A stretch of 64,000 nucleotides of DNA. It comes from Microvelia longipes. Taxonomy: Eukaryota; Arthropoda; Insecta; Hemiptera; Veliidae. Shown here piece after piece: positions 12,714-25,001 of this stretch (position 1 is its first letter; each line of letters starts with the position of its first letter). Location: NCBI GenBank assembly GCA_018340805.1, contig JACMZG010001863.1:23852327-23916326 (forward strand), given 5' to 3'. The notes under the pieces were generated by a model that was not told where the DNA came from, did not search any database, and saw only the letters and a program-made list of their open reading frames with translations. A program made the position numbers and the translations under genes.

Positions 12714-14870
12714 GGAATGAGAACTACAGCGAACTTAAAACTATTAATCATGGTTTTGATATTAGTTGGGCCCTTTAGGATTTTTATGAAGAAAAACCAT
12801 AATATTATTTGAAAGGGAAACAAAGCTGCACCATGTCAGTAAATCCTCAAATCCTTTTATAAGATAGACTTATAAAGTAGGAGATAAATACTACTTCTTA
12901 CGATAGTGCCAATCAAAAAATATAATGGTTAAAGAATCTCGGAAGGCATACAAGAAGGTCAGACAGAAGGTGGAGTGAACTCAATGCTGGTATCTAGCAG
13001 CAGCTCTGAAATTAACTCTCCTTGCCATATCTTTCTTCTCACTTCTCTAAGTTAGTTTTATGAAATCATCTTGTTTTTTATTACAGTTTTAACGACAAAA
13101 GTATTTACTAGAAAATGGTCATTGTTTTATGAAGCAAATATTATTTGCTTTATATAACATTTAGTATAGTGAAACTAACAAATTTCCACTAGTGCTCCTG
13201 CTATCTGGCACGAAAATAATATTTCTTGTCCTAAATAGTAAATCCCTGGACCATCTTTCTTTATCTACATATTCTTTGGTACAAACAATAACAAGTTAAT
13301 GATAAAGTTTTAATTGAGCCACAAGTACAGAAATGGAAAAGGTAAAGGGAAGTTATCGATAATCCTATACGTATTATATATATTTTAAAGCTAATTTTAA
13401 GCAATGAAATAATTTGTAAAAAAAACATAGTACATTTTGTGATGAACTATCACACTTATTGGTTGACATTTATTTGTTCACATGTTGCTATCAACGCTGA
13501 CAATATATCCCTATATATTTGTATATTTACAATGCATTAAGCATATATAGCAATATTAAGATATATCAATATCCTATATTAAGCAAAAGAGGATAATAAA
13601 TACATGAAAGAAAATACTTAAAAATGTGCAAAATATCTTAAAAATGTGAAAAATATTGTAGATAATGTTTTATAAAATTATTAATAAATCAAATAATTTT
13701 CTTGATTTAAATAATCTTGAATTGATTTATAATGTACCAATATAATAGATCACGCTCCAAATTAGGTAAAACGCAGGCCTTCGGCACGCTTAAGAAGGTT
13801 CATTGGTTGTTGTGTTGCATCATTTCTATTACAATTATTTTTTATTAAGTATTAAGCAAATTTTCAACAAGTGGGTCACTTTTTTTTAACTACCTAGCCA
13901 CTAAGACCCGCATCGCGGGCCTGCTCTGCTCATCATTTTTGGACTGACTAAAAAAGTGGCTATACCCTGGTTGACGTAGGGGATCTCTTTTCCAACAACA
14001 CTCTCATCGTTTAGTACCATTTAACCACCTTCTACTAATTTCCTTAAATTAATGGGTTATTTCTTAAATAATTTTAATAAATAATGTGAAATAAATAAAT
14101 AATGAGTGTCATAGATGAATACATATATAACATAAGCATATCATTTACATCATAAAAGCATCTTTTAAGAATTTTTTGATGTTAATTATTGCTATTGTAT
14201 TGCTAGCCTAATGGGGCTGTCGAAATTTTAAATAAATAACTTTTTCATGCAACTTAAAATACACGAATTAATGTAAGTAAAGATAAGAAAATGATTAGTA
14301 TAAACTATTTGGTTTAACTTTGATTATTGAACTAACTATGTAGGTCAATAGAGAAGGTATACTTTACTTTAGAGCGATTACTTGGATTTCTTTTATTATT
14401 GAGGGATAGGGAAGAAACTAATGGGTCATTTCCTACATAATTTTAATAAATAATGTACTTGAAATTAGAAATAAATAATGTTTTATTCAAATATATTTGT
14501 ATCCTAAATTTATAAATTATTTAATGATGTACAATAAAATGAAGTTCCAGTTTATTCCTATTTTTGTATTGGTTTCATTACTATTAGGCTTCTCCAGGTT
14601 TTCATTATATCATATCAAACGGTTCAAAATTAAAGAGGAATAAGAATCGACCCTTAAGGGAATAAGAGCGATTTTCTTTAAAAATATTCACTATTAGATT
14701 TATTAGGCTTATGTGGCGAGGGTTGGACTCGGGAGTGTGTCCAAAATACGTTTACAATTATAAGACTACATTTTTGGCTGTAAATGTGGCCTTATTCATG
14801 TTTTTTCGGGCGTTGAACCAAACTGACTCCACTATAGTACTCCACTATATCCTTGGCATATCCGAGAAAG
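12714..14870. other. Mostly featureless, small hairpin and AT-rich DNA
   Basis: At 13911-13926 a small hairpin (cccgcatcgcggg) of the same style as the GC-rich island at 49.2 kb is embedded in AT-rich DNA. An agccac...gtggct pair brackets it loosely. The segment 12940-13070 is somewhat GC-richer but has stops in all frames. Nothing else is supported. Confidence 0.4.
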
Positions 14871-14879
14871 CCTAAATAT

Positions 14880-15300
14880 TGAATAAAAATTCTGTGGAGA
14901 GATCAGCAACCATGGGCATTTCTTTTATAATTTGTTCGAACCTGAGAAACCTGGCTTTGAGTACTATGAGTAGTCGTAATAAAAGCTCTAAACTGGCTTT
15001 ATTGGATTCAGTGCTTCCAAAAACATGGAAAACGACACCCTACTTGAAATTTATTCTTTAACTTCCGTATTTTAAGTTTTCCAGTAATTTACGACGGTTT
15101 TTCGAATTTTTAAGGATATCTTTAAAGTGCAAATGCAATGATAAAAAATAATTTAAGTACCAAGGTTCGAACCCGGTGCCCCTTTTGGAATAAAACTATT
15201 TCGGAGTAGATGCGACAACTCTAAGTGGCGCTAAAGTCTAAAAATCCGCGGTAAATTACCCGGAACCAAAATAACGGCCATTAAACAACAAATTTCGAGT
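14880..15300. repeat. Inverted pair of a dispersed repeat
   Basis: Read on the minus strand, 14985-15055 shows the signature 'aatttcaagtagggtgtcgt' and a diverged 'gaatccaataaagccag', matching aaatttcgagtagggtgtcg and the gaatcgaatgaaaccggtcc block of the 37.8 and 40.1 kb copies. Read on the plus strand, 15220-15300 shows 'ctaagtggc', 'ggtaaattac' and 'aaatttcgagtt' of the same family. The 60-codon frame at 14879-15061 is therefore a repeat shadow. A further fragment (gtcgttttcgatggttttta) is at about 15541. Confidence 0.55.
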
Positions 15301-15594
15301 TGCTTTCTTCGTTGTTTTATTATTTTCATTATTATTGGCATCGACCTGATACATCATACGGACATAAGAGCTCCACGTTTATGTTTAAAATTAACATTAC
15401 GACTTAATATTTTACAAAAAAAAGAAAAAGAAATTTTTAATTAAATTATTTTCCCCCTTATTTTTATTAACATTAAAAATTAAGTTTTCCAAAAGTTTTT
15501 TAAAAAATACGGTTGATAAACAACATATGTCGAGTAATTTGTCGTTTTCGATGGTTTTTAGGGTGCTCTTAAAGCTACTCAAAGATCCAAGTGT

Positions 15595-15940
15595 TGCTTA
15601 GCTTTTCATTTCATGCCTTATAACCTGAGCAATTATTAAGTATCTTCACAATTTTTCAAGGAAATGTGCAAAAACATTTTAAAACGAACTGAGCTTTATT
15701 TGAGTGTCAAAATTACTGAGCTAAAACCACGTCAGTATGGTAGCCATAGTTTTATCTAACTTGTAAATGCATTGCGCGAATTTTCATTATAAAAACCGGA
15801 AAACTTTGTGTAAGAAGTTAATATTGCTCCGGTTATAAGGCATAAACCGGAAACTTAATCAAGACCTGGATTTTTGAGCAAGAAAACATGCAAAAAAATT
15901 CGCCCGACTTGCGGACCTCCGCAGCAGATTTTTTAAAAAT
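15595..15940. repeat. Decayed foldback element
   Basis: The order of blocks matches the well-preserved foldback at 38.2-38.9 kb: cctgagcaattattaagt, caaggaaatgtgc, an internal segment with ccatagttttat, tgcgcgaattttc, and a terminal block ending ttcgcccgacttgcggacct ccgcagca. Pairing of the arms is now poor, so this is an old copy. Confidence 0.5.
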
Positions 15941-16825
15941 TATAATTGGAAATATATATTTTATTAAAGATATTTTCTTTTAGATAATTAAATAAAACTA
16001 GTTACATCACTCACTTTTCAAGAGATATGAATAAAAATACTAGAAGGTTACTTGATTGTTGTAAAAACATTTTAAATATAATCTCGCATAACTCTACTAT
16101 CTCGATAGACACAAATCAATATTGCTTTATCTTAGCTATTTATAGTTTTATTGATGTTTATATTTGTTTTTTATAATTTGCCTTCGAATAGACTTGCAAA
16201 GGAAAAATATTTCACATCGTAACTAGGTGTTATTAAACATATTTTTATGGTTAAATAGTTATTTATGCACCAACAGAGTAAAGAATGCTATTTCCCTGAG
16301 CTGAGAGTTGATTTCTAAGGGAACAGCAAAAGGAACCTAAGCATTAATTCTTGAGGCAAAGTCGAGGTATTTATTTATTTAACTTCTGGGCGAGAGAGTT
16401 ATGACTATCAACTCCCGAGGAGAAGCCGAGGCAGGTAAATAGCATTTTACTCCCAAGGTGCATACCAATTATATCTCCAGACGTTGACATCATTAATTAT
16501 TTTTTATATTCATATAAAAATATATATTTATTTGTATTTCATATATACATTATGTTGTATTTTTTTTTCAATTCGGAGGTACCCGGTACTCGATTTTTGT
16601 CATTACATTGCATTCTGAGTTGTATTAATCAAATTTCAGAAACGTAAAAACCAAAGTTTGAAGCAACAAAATCAACCCTAAATGCTGTTGTATTCCTTAA
16701 ATGTGAATAATATTGTAGAATGAAAGACCGTATGGAAATAAGAACTTAGATTGACAGCAAATCATTCAAAGTACATGTATGATTACTAGCAATATTTTTA
16801 CCCACATATCTGTTTATACACGCAC

Positions 16826-16830
<5 letters not shown>
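15941..16830. other. AT-rich stretch with no recognised feature
   Basis: A loose pair of ctcccgaggagaagccgagg (16411) and a diverged upstream 'ttcttgaggcaaagtcgagg' (16347) suggests a short duplication of about 64 bp. Otherwise I see nothing. Confidence 0.4.
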
Positions 16831-16893
<63 letters not shown>

Positions 16894-16900
16894 TATATAG
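16831..16900. repeat. (TA)n microsatellite
   Basis: Nearly pure TA dinucleotide with one AA interruption. Confidence 0.95.
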
Positions 16901-17539
16901 ATATCTGTGTGTAGCTTTTATTACAAGTGTACTTCTTTGAAATGTTTATTCATATAAATCAATGTCTTAGCTTCAGCTTATGAGAAAAATATAAAAGAAT
17001 ATACTTGAATACATTTATTTCTTTATGTTTTGACATGACATTTATTTTCTTTCTTCATTCTTATTAATACTTCATGTTTCTTATATTTAATCATGAGTTT
17101 TAAGTTCAAAATAAAATTATAAGATAACTAGCAATATATATTGCAGAATATATATTAAAGAAAAATTTCTATAATTATAAATATAATTTTATGTTTTCTT
17201 CCTAAATTTCCCTCAAGACCTATAAAATAAAAATGGCGGAGATAAATTTTTCGCTTTAAAAGAGCTTTACTTTTACTAAGTAGAAAGAAAAGCAAAAACT
17301 CTGGAGTAGTCTATTAAGAAGAAATGTTAATAAAATAAGCTAAATTTATTATTTCTCCTTCTAAGGTAAAACATATTTTTTTAATATTTTTTATTATTGA
17401 ACTCATTGTTCAAAAAGTATAATATAAAAAGAATCTAGGTCAAAAAATTTAGCGTTGGCTGATGCTTAGAACAGTAAGGTAACAATTGTTTGCTCTAGAG
17501 GAGCAATTTAATTTAATTTTTATCTGGTCTCATTTATAC

Positions 17540-17880
17540 AGTGGGTATATAGTAGAGAAATGTGTTTACAATAAAAATCCGAAACCGGTATTTTACCTAA
17601 ATTATCTGTTTTTGGTAGTTTAAGACCTTCTGAGTAGTTTTTACCAAGTTGTCAATCAGGATGTGTGTGTCAGTTATTCCTGTAGCTCCCAGATAGTAAA
17701 AACTTCATACCAAATTCAATCTTCAGTGCTTCAAAGAAATATTTTTTCATGACGTCATTAATTGTTATTAATTACTCAAAACAATGTTCTGATCATTTTG
17801 AATGTTAGCTCACATTTAGTCCTATACAAGATAAAAAATATGCTAAGTTTTATCTCATTATCAGCAGTACAATTTTCAAC
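17540..17880 (+). repeat. Dispersed repeat family R1, copy 1
   Basis: The segment has aaaaatccgaaaccggtatt near 17573, a GT-rich patch (gtgtgtgtcag) and ends near tttatctcattatcagca. The same ordered blocks occur at 35.3, 54.0 (minus strand) and 62.6 kb. Its 94-codon minus-strand frame lies mostly inside this repeat and is not supported as a gene. Confidence 0.55.
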
Positions 17881-18260
17881 GAATGACGTGTACACGTTTT
17901 TTAAAACACTTAAAAATCGAAAAAAATAATCCCAATTGAGTTGATATTTGGTGGCACAAGTGTATCTCTTTTTGTAATAAATGAGTTTACATAAGTTTAA
18001 TTTCAATACAGCTTGTATATCTACGGTTTTTACGGTTAAATTACTAATGTTAAGCAGCATCCAGCGAGGTCAGTTCCTGGATGGACGACCGTTAGGAAAA
18101 ACGGATGCTTTAAGGGTCTTAGAACGAACGAAGTATGTCCGAAGACGTATAGCAATAACAAGGTGATTCTCAATTTCATTTTGAGGATAAGAAAATCGAG
18201 TCTTAAGTGGCGAGATGAGGTAAGCGTATCCGACATAGTGAGGAAAATAGAGATATATTA

Positions 18261-18549
18261 CTAGAGAGGGCATAGCCTATCTAAATGCACTGAGGGCCCT
18301 AAAACATATTTTTGGGGCTCTCAGGGGCTCTGTATAACCTCAATGAAACCTCTTAAATAGAGAGTTAAGGTTATAATTAATAAATTTATTTCGGTTTCCC
18401 GCACATTGTTTGTGTTTTGATTTGTATTTTTAACGCTTTACTATACAAGTTATTGTAATTTTGTACTGATTATTTGATTTTATTTATAAGCGAAGGTGGT
18501 CAGGTTACGTTTTTGAGGTTTTAAAATTTAACCTATAGGGCCTCTCAAG
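18261..18549. mobile_element. MITE, copy 1
   Basis: The segment begins ctagagagggcatagcctat and ends with 'gcctctcaag'; both ends are set in flanks resembling atagagata(t)tatta. It aligns end to end with 51184-51480, sharing 'ctctcaggggctctgt', tgtgttttgatttgtatttt and a ttgtaattttgtactgatta block. Short inverted ends, a length of about 290 bp and no coding capacity fit a non-autonomous DNA element. The superfamily is not clear. Confidence 0.65.
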
Positions 18550-18610
18550 TAATAATATCTCTATGGTGAGGAAGAGTTCCCATGTACATCGTACCTGGGA
18601 ATATATTTTT

Positions 18611-18821
18611 AATTGATGAATCAGCTACCGTCGATACTTGCCATTGGATAAGAATATCCCCTGGACAAGTTTCGGCTTGACGCCATCATCAGCAGGCTGG
18701 GCAACACTCGCCTGCTGATACGGGACAACAGCCCCGCCTGCTGATGATGGTGTTAAACCAAAACCAGTCCAGGGACATTCTTATCCAACAGCAAGTATCG
18801 ACGCTAGCTGATTATTCAATT
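18611..18821. mobile_element. Near-perfect long palindrome (foldback MITE)
   Basis: Arms of about 86 bp pair around a spacer of about 40 bp. The left end is aattgatgaatcagctaccg and the right end is the reverse complement of the same sequence with a few mismatches; inner arm ends are catcatcagcaggc and gcctgctgatgatg. The spacer holds another gcctgctgat copy. It sits only 90 bp before the exon at 18913. Confidence 0.75.
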
Positions 18822-18912
18822 GCTTCTTCAACTTGCGGTAAATACAACCTCTTTAAATAGATTTTTAGTAAGTTTTTAGTCTTACTATAAACATATATAC
18901 AAGCTTTCCTAG

Positions 18913-18967
18913 ACACCGCTGGGATCCCTGTTTGACATCAGAGCAGCACACGGTTACGAGGGGATTG
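18913..18967 (+). CDS. Internal coding exon of the same gene
   Basis: An acceptor (aagctttcctag, ending 18912) and a consensus donor (ggattg|gtaagt) bracket 55 GC-rich bases in AT-rich surroundings. In phase 0, continuing from the exon at 9319-9376, the exon encodes TPLGSLFDIRAAHGYEGI and leaves one G before the donor. A second frame is also open, but the phase 0 reading fits the upstream exon. I do not recognise the family. The intron before it is about 9.5 kb and holds a LINE relic, a decayed foldback, a MITE and a palindrome. Confidence 0.65.
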
Positions 18968-19229
18968 GTAAGTTTCTAGCCTAGACTGAAAAACTCCTAG
19001 GTTACCTTCGTGTCGCAACCCCGCCGCATACTAAGCCTGCTATACTTCGACGTATTGCATTTTAGAAATCTGAGAATAACACTTTTTCTCTTGTTTGTGT
19101 CCCGTGTATACATGTATTTCTTTATCTTTACATGTAAAAAGGCTCGGCTACACTTTTAGTTTCCAAAGAACGTGACGCACAGAATTTTAAACCCTTTTTT
19201 AAAAATACAAGAAACCCGTGTTGGTGTTT

Positions 19230-19325
19230 GTTCAATTCTAGATTGAACCCATGATCTCTCTGTGAACTTGAGGGTTAAACATCACAGAGCAAAAGTCGCG
19301 TACCATATAACTACAGTAATAGTTG
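19230..19325 (-). repeat. Probable tRNA-derived SINE fragment
   Basis: On the minus strand, 'tagttatatggtacgcgac' resembles an A-box region and catgggttcaatctag a B-box region, with about 60 bases between them. The stems are only partly paired, and no tail was recognised. Confidence 0.4.
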
Positions 19326-20031
19326 GCCTCCACTCTAAGATTTTATTCTCTGAACCAAGGTTTGGCGGACAGTTTTATTTAAGTTTTAGTTAGACTTACA
19401 TAAGCTATGTTTAAATAACATAAATAGGTCTTATTTAAATTTAATATACGATCCAGAATCTAGAATATTACCCCTAGTTTTGAGGATTTTTTAGCCTATG
19501 TAGTAATAAATTTTAGAGGTAGTAAAAATATATAATTGAAATCCTAACAGTCTACTTTAAAATATGAAACACAAACTCAAATAAATATGACGTAAAACCA
19601 ATAAACTTTCCACGTTTAGAATATAAAAAAGTAAAGAGTTTTCTATCCTGCCTCTGATAAAAAAACCTAGCATGAGTTAGCTAAGCCGGTAACGTGTCCG
19701 TGCAAAGCCGCTTAGACTTGATATAACTAAGGTGTTGTAAATATTTATTCAAGTTTTTAATCCATGTAACAAGTTTCTTTTTAAGTCCTGTATATAAATC
19801 GTAAAAAAGAACAAATCTTTAAATAAGAAATAAAACTAACGTGTTAGCTTGAACAAATATATAGAAGAGTTAAGCTTTTATAGCGTAAAGGTTGTACGAA
19901 AGAGTTTGAAATAATCTTTTAACTCTGGTTCTAGTGAGTTCTCTTTTATGTTCAGCTCTATCATTTTATTTAGTGGTTGCCGTAAATGATTACTTTTACA
20001 AATTATCAAAGCAGAAATTGACTGATCAAGC
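19326..20031. other. AT-rich stretch with no recognised feature
   Basis: No repeat, RNA or splice-flanked open segment could be supported. Confidence 0.4.
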
Positions 20032-20092
20032 ATATATATATATATATTATATATATATATATATATATCTCTGTGTGTGTGTGAGTATGAAA
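20032..20092. repeat. (TA)n followed by (GT)n
   Basis: A TA tract to about 20068 is followed by ctctgtgtgtgtgtgag. Small frames here read Tyr-Ile repeats and are not genes. Confidence 0.9.
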
Positions 20093-20184
20093 GTATGTTC
20101 AAGATTTTTGTTCCTAGACGCTTCTTTGGGACACGATTACTTCCGAACGCTTTCCCGGATCAAAATAAACTTAATACAAAAAGC

Positions 20185-20580
20185 GGCACTTTAGATAGTT
20201 ACTCCCTTTTAAGTGAGTACCATACTACTGTTTTTATCTATGTGACCTTCTTTAGATTGTTACTCCTTTGACAGATCAGACTGGTTACTCCCTTAGTTTT
20301 TTGGTTTTATTACAAATCTTCATATATTTTACCTTATTATACGCTCTTACCCGGGGATGTAGAAAATTATTGGGGCTTTTGTTGGGGTAACAATATGGGG
20401 GAAAGACAAAGATATTGCATCTTAACTAAGAGGAGTAACCATTTAAAGAAGGTCTCTGGAGGTTACAACGAGCGCCTTAGTAATTATTATCAGCGTACTC
20501 GTTAGGCCTCTGGCACGTTAGTGCTTGCAGAAAGAAAATTATTAGCAAGAGGACTGTATAAATAAGATATTTAAGAACGC
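20185..20580. repeat. Scattered ggagtaac/gttactcc repeat, left block
   Basis: Motifs gttactcc and ggagtaac recur in both orientations (20200, 20260, 20285, 20432), often next to 'ttctttagat' or 'atttaaagaaggtctct'. The block tcagcgtactcgttaggcct (20490) with ctggcacgttagtgctt recurs at 22101, making direct repeats that flank the inverted-repeat element between them. Confidence 0.55.
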
Positions 20581-20889
20581 AGCAGCGTTCCGCCCCGCCA
20601 AGTCAAGTAGAAGAGTAAAAATACCCCGCTTAGTCAGTAAAAAAGTCGAAAATCTACTTAAGCTGCCAGTGTATATTATACTGTACGCAACAAAGTAGGG
20701 TTTTTGAGGGTCTGTAGTGTGAAAAACGGCTATAGGTACATAAATAATATTATAATATCCTTAAAGAACATGCCTTGTAGATCAAAAATAAAAAAAAATC
20801 ACCCAAATCGGTCTAGCAGAAGTGGAGAAAAAGAGGTTTGAAAATGGCATTTTTGACGACTTCTTATTCTTATTCTTTCCTGCATTTTT

Positions 20890-21250
20890 GTTGACGCCCC
20901 TACAGCCTAAACTACTGAACGGATTTTGACATATGAGGACTTTTTAGATTCGTCTTATGCTCTTGTGCATTCCTACATCATAAAATCTCAAATTCGACGT
21001 TCTTACGCTAAGCGCGGAGCGAAAAACTAACCTGCATCCTAAACTACTGAATTTTGAATTGTGGTGACTTTTTTTCATGCCTGTTTATTCCTACCTGGGC
21101 TCAAATTCGACAAGCTAAACACGAAGTAAAATAGCGAACGCCACTTTTATATAAATTGACCTATCTGCACTCTTTACTAAAAATGAATTTTGGTGTTTGA
21201 GAACATATGGTTATTTTTAATGCCATTTTAACATTCCTGTATCTATAAAT
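20890..21250. repeat. Degenerate ~130-bp tandem repeat, three units
   Basis: The block cctaaactactgaacggatt (20908) recurs as 'cctaaactactgaattttga' (21038) and more loosely at about 21160. Each is followed by 'gactttt' and a 'cattcct' or 'tattcctac' block. Confidence 0.5.
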
Positions 21251-21410
21251 CCCAAATTTATAAGTCCTATGTTGTACGCACCGCAGAAAGCAAAGCTTGA
21301 GAGTGGTATATATAATACCTTGACACTCTTTACAGCTTTATTTTTGCTACACGTATTATGTTTACTTCTCTTTTTACATAAAACAGGAGCCGTACAAAAA
21401 GTCATGAAAT

Positions 21411-22077
21411 CTTACCAAAAACCACTTTGTGGTAAAATATCCCGCCAAGCATTTGGTCCAAAAAAGGGAAATTAACTTTTTCGTCCCGCCAAGTCATGTC
21501 TGTATTGGGTGGAGATTGTCATAGGCGTTTCAAAGTGAAGTTTCTAGGTTGGCAATAGTTAAGGGCTCTATTTACATTGAGAGGCAATCATCAGCTTCTT
21601 CTCCTTGGCGGCGTGCCAGAAAAGTGAATCACCTTTAGAGGTAGTGTTTGCAAGAGTATATAGGGTGTAGTGCCTGATTATATCGTACCGTTATCGTTCA
21701 TTCATGCATTTATTTCTTTTGTATACCCCTGGATCTATGCAGGTAAGTAAACTGCTGCAATTATGACAACTGCTAAAATCTGTTAAGAAATCTCCACGAA
21801 GACCTGAATTGTTTGATATTTCAAAATATAGCAAAAACTCTTCTTCATTTAATCGTTTCACACCGCTGGCTTGCCGCCAAGGAGAAAAAGCTGATGATTG
21901 CCTCTCAATTTAAATAGAGCCCTTAACTATTGCCAACCTAGAAACTTCACTTTGAAACGCCTATGACAATTCCACCAATACAGACATGACTTGGCGGGAC
22001 AGAAAAGTTGATTTCCCTACTTTTTGGACCAAAGACTAGGCGGGGAGTATTTTACCACAAAAGTGGTTTTTGGTAAG
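21411..22077. mobile_element. Large inverted-repeat element, ~210-bp arms
   Basis: The left arm (21411-21619) begins cttaccaaaaaccactttgt and runs through ttggcaatagttaagggctc to ctccttggcggc. The right arm (21866-22077) is its reverse complement with scattered changes and a few indels, ending tggtttttggtaag. The loop of about 245 bp has a tatgcag|gtaagt run but no open exon. There is no transposase. A foldback-type or other non-autonomous element is the best description. Confidence 0.8.
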
Positions 22078-22097
22078 AGAAAAGAAGCTTAGTTATA

Positions 22098-22620
22098 TTA
22101 TCAGCGTACTCGTTAGGCCTCTGGCACGTTAGTGCTTTCAGAAAGAAAATTATTAACCTTCTTCAGATGGTTTTCCCCAACAACGCTATGAGGAGAGTAA
22201 CTATTTAAAGGTGGTCTCTAAGTTACCTTCTTTAGATGGTTACTCCCCACCTTGCTATGAAGGGAGTAACCTTTTCAGATAGTTACTCCCGCAGGTACTT
22301 TTATAGAAATTGGGTCCCTCATTAGTCCATGTATTTTCACATCCTGCCCGATTAGAGGTTCAATATCACCACTTTATTTATAATAACTTCATTATATTCA
22401 ATAATTTGTCTATAATGTCGCTCCTTGGGTACTTATATAGAAAAGGTACGCTGTTTGGGTTCCTTTCCTATGAAAGTGCCCCTTTTTTTGTTTTTAATAT
22501 ACACTTTTGCCCTTAAACCTTTCTTTTCTTACTTTGTTATAAGGGGGTAACTATCTACATCAAATCCTTGGTTACTCCCTTTTGGAGAGTAACCATCTGG
22601 GGGAGTAACTATCTAAAGAA
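22098..22620. repeat. Scattered ggagtaac/gttactcc repeat, right block
   Basis: After the second copy of tcagcgtactcgttaggcct (22101), motifs ggagtaac and gttactcc occur at least seven times to 22612, in both orientations, often beside 'ctttagatggttactcccc'. The 68-codon frame at 22310 lies inside this repeat and is not supported as a gene. Confidence 0.55.
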
Positions 22621-23522
22621 GAACCCAAAAAGCAACCTTGTTAATGTCCCGAATCCTATTGTTTATGAAATATGTGTGACGTCATTAACACACAATAATA
22701 ATCCACTAAACTTTTTAAGAATCATAAACCTTCAAAAAGTGTTTAGATCAAGCTGAGATGTTAAATACATGTACTACTATTTAAGGTTAACAAAGATAAG
22801 AAGTTACATTCTCTTATCAGTATTAATTTTGGTTTTATTGATTGACGTATAACATAATGTAAACTATTCCCGTTTTATGACTAATACATCTGATAATTAG
22901 CACATATAAGTAAATAACTAAATAAATGGTTACACAAAAACTAAGTTACAAATAAAAAAAAACTAATATGGTAAAAAAATAACATGCAAAGTACAATTTT
23001 TGAAAATATGAGAAAATTGTGTAAAAAGGATGGATTCTAAAAAAATTAGATCTTCCGCCCATATACATCAATTAAATTTTGATCTTTCAGCATCTAAAAC
23101 TTATTTTTCCCCCCTATTGTTATATGTGAAGGAATATCGTTGAGACATTAATGTGGTCAACCCAATGCACTAAACCCATATTATTTTCAACGGATCCTGA
23201 TAAGACAAAAGGTGAAAATTCAGACCTACGAGCATTTTAAGTTAAAAGCTAAGTCAAGATCTATCAATTAGATTTCGAGCTATAAGCACTCAAAAAAAGA
23301 ATTTTTACACTAATCCCCAACTGTTGAGTTTTAATTTAATTATTATATTATATAATTAGTTTTAATTTTTATATTGTTTAAATTTTAGCACTGATCATGA
23401 TTTGACATAGTTTAGGACTCCTTTTGATATATGATTAGCCTAAGTTTAAATTTTGGTCAAGATTCTTTAAGCAGTTTAAGCAGTTTTCGAGTTATAAGCA
23501 ACTAAAATTTTCAACTTTTTAA

Positions 23523-23525
<3 letters not shown>
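22621..23525. other. AT-rich stretch with no recognised feature
   Basis: A loose duplication of 'cgagctataagcactcaaaaa' (23276) and 'cgagttataagcaactaaaat' (23488) is the only structure seen. Confidence 0.4.

Positions 23526-23597
<72 letters not shown>
23526..23597. repeat. (TA)n microsatellite
   Basis: Uninterrupted TA dinucleotide tract of about 36 units. Confidence 0.97.
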
Positions 23598-23599
<2 letters not shown>

Positions 23600-24763
23600 T
23601 TAAACTTTTTAAAAATATTATTTAAAAATAAACTACGTAGTTTGTTGATATGGTCTATGATGATTATAAATCTTCCGTGGTGATCACGTCAATTATGATG
23701 ATGTCAAGCGTTCTTTTATAATAAGCGTCAAGTAATAGCATTAAGTATTATAATAGTGCTGACTTGTCACATTGGAATTAACAAACGCATGATTACATCT
23801 ACTTAAAGAAGTAATTGAATGCACCTCATGAAAGTTAAAGTAAATTTTTATGTTTACTTCAAATTCAACAAACACGATCAATATTTGTTATTGAAAATTT
23901 GTTATTTATGAAGTGATACAACCCTTTAAAGAGCAAGGGCTGGACCAGTGCCGATAAGGATTTCTATAGAGCCAAAACACTTGGTGAAAATACCCAATAG
24001 CTTTTTCATTTGAAAAGTTTTGAAAACCCCTGGTAAGAGATGTCAGATGTCACCTGAGAGAAACTCATGGGATTTTTCCCCACAATAGCTTGCTGAGAGC
24101 TTACTGACAAGTGAAAACTATTTTCATGACATATCTTTTGATATCTTTGTTACTTGACTGACTCTAACTTAGTCAACATTTTGAATTTGATAAGATGTCA
24201 CATGTCTTGTCGTCAAAGACAAAGTCTCGAAAGCAACACAAAGTAAACCACAAATATGGAGACTTTAACAAAATATATATAAAATGAAAAGGGATATAGC
24301 ACCAACACTTTCACCTGTTTCGTTTTCAATTTAGTGTTGTACAAAAAGTTAAAGTTTAATTTTCCAACACCGTAATATATTATAAGGCATAAACATTACC
24401 AAGCTCTAAGATTCATAAAAATAAAGTTACCTGTTTTGGATACCTTTTCAGTAAAAGCCCTTAAAGGTTTATAAGACCGGGTCAAGTTAACTGTTAATCT
24501 AAAATTTCACTGTGCTGCTGCTAGAGGCATCTGTAAAAATGTAAAACGTTACGGATTAAAATAAAATGCTTATAAGAACTAAAACGAACCCATTAATGTA
24601 GCGGACTGTGTTTTTTCCATGAGGTCCTCCTTCCCTAAAGAACTATCTCAAAGAGGAAGGGAACACTAATCGTAACACTAGACGTGGTCATGACCCTAAA
24701 ATCAATAACTATAGAAACCTAAACATTTTATTATAAAAATATCACATGATTAGCACCATTAAG

Positions 24764-24766
<3 letters not shown>
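23598..24766. other. AT-rich stretch with no recognised feature
   Basis: No supported element. A patch with 'gaggtcctccttccct' and 'agaggaagggaac' at 24621-24664 can form a weak hairpin. Confidence 0.4.
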
Positions 24767-24805
<39 letters not shown>

Positions 24806-24923
24806 ATACGCCGAAAATTTTCGACCATATCATCGTCAGTCAGAATAGCCAAGAAAGTCTCGAGTGATACACCCACACCCATCAAACCTCATATTTTTCA
24901 CCTCCTGTAAGTTATTATTAGTA

Positions 24924-24995
<72 letters not shown>

Positions 24996-25001
24996 TATAT
25001 A
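24767..25001. repeat. Two (TA)n tracts flanking a 115-bp insert
   Basis: TA tracts at 24767-24808 and 24925-25001. The second runs directly into the left end of the Tigger-like transposon, whose TA target duplication is drawn from it. Confidence 0.9.

Noticed and set aside
14879..15061. 60-codon plus-strand frame
   Set aside because: The same DNA read in reverse is the dispersed block found at 37.9 and 40.2 kb, so the frame is incidental.
21717..21748. Donor-like tatgcag|gtaagt in the loop of the 21.4-22.1 kb element
   Set aside because: No acceptor or open exon precedes it, and it lies within a mobile element.
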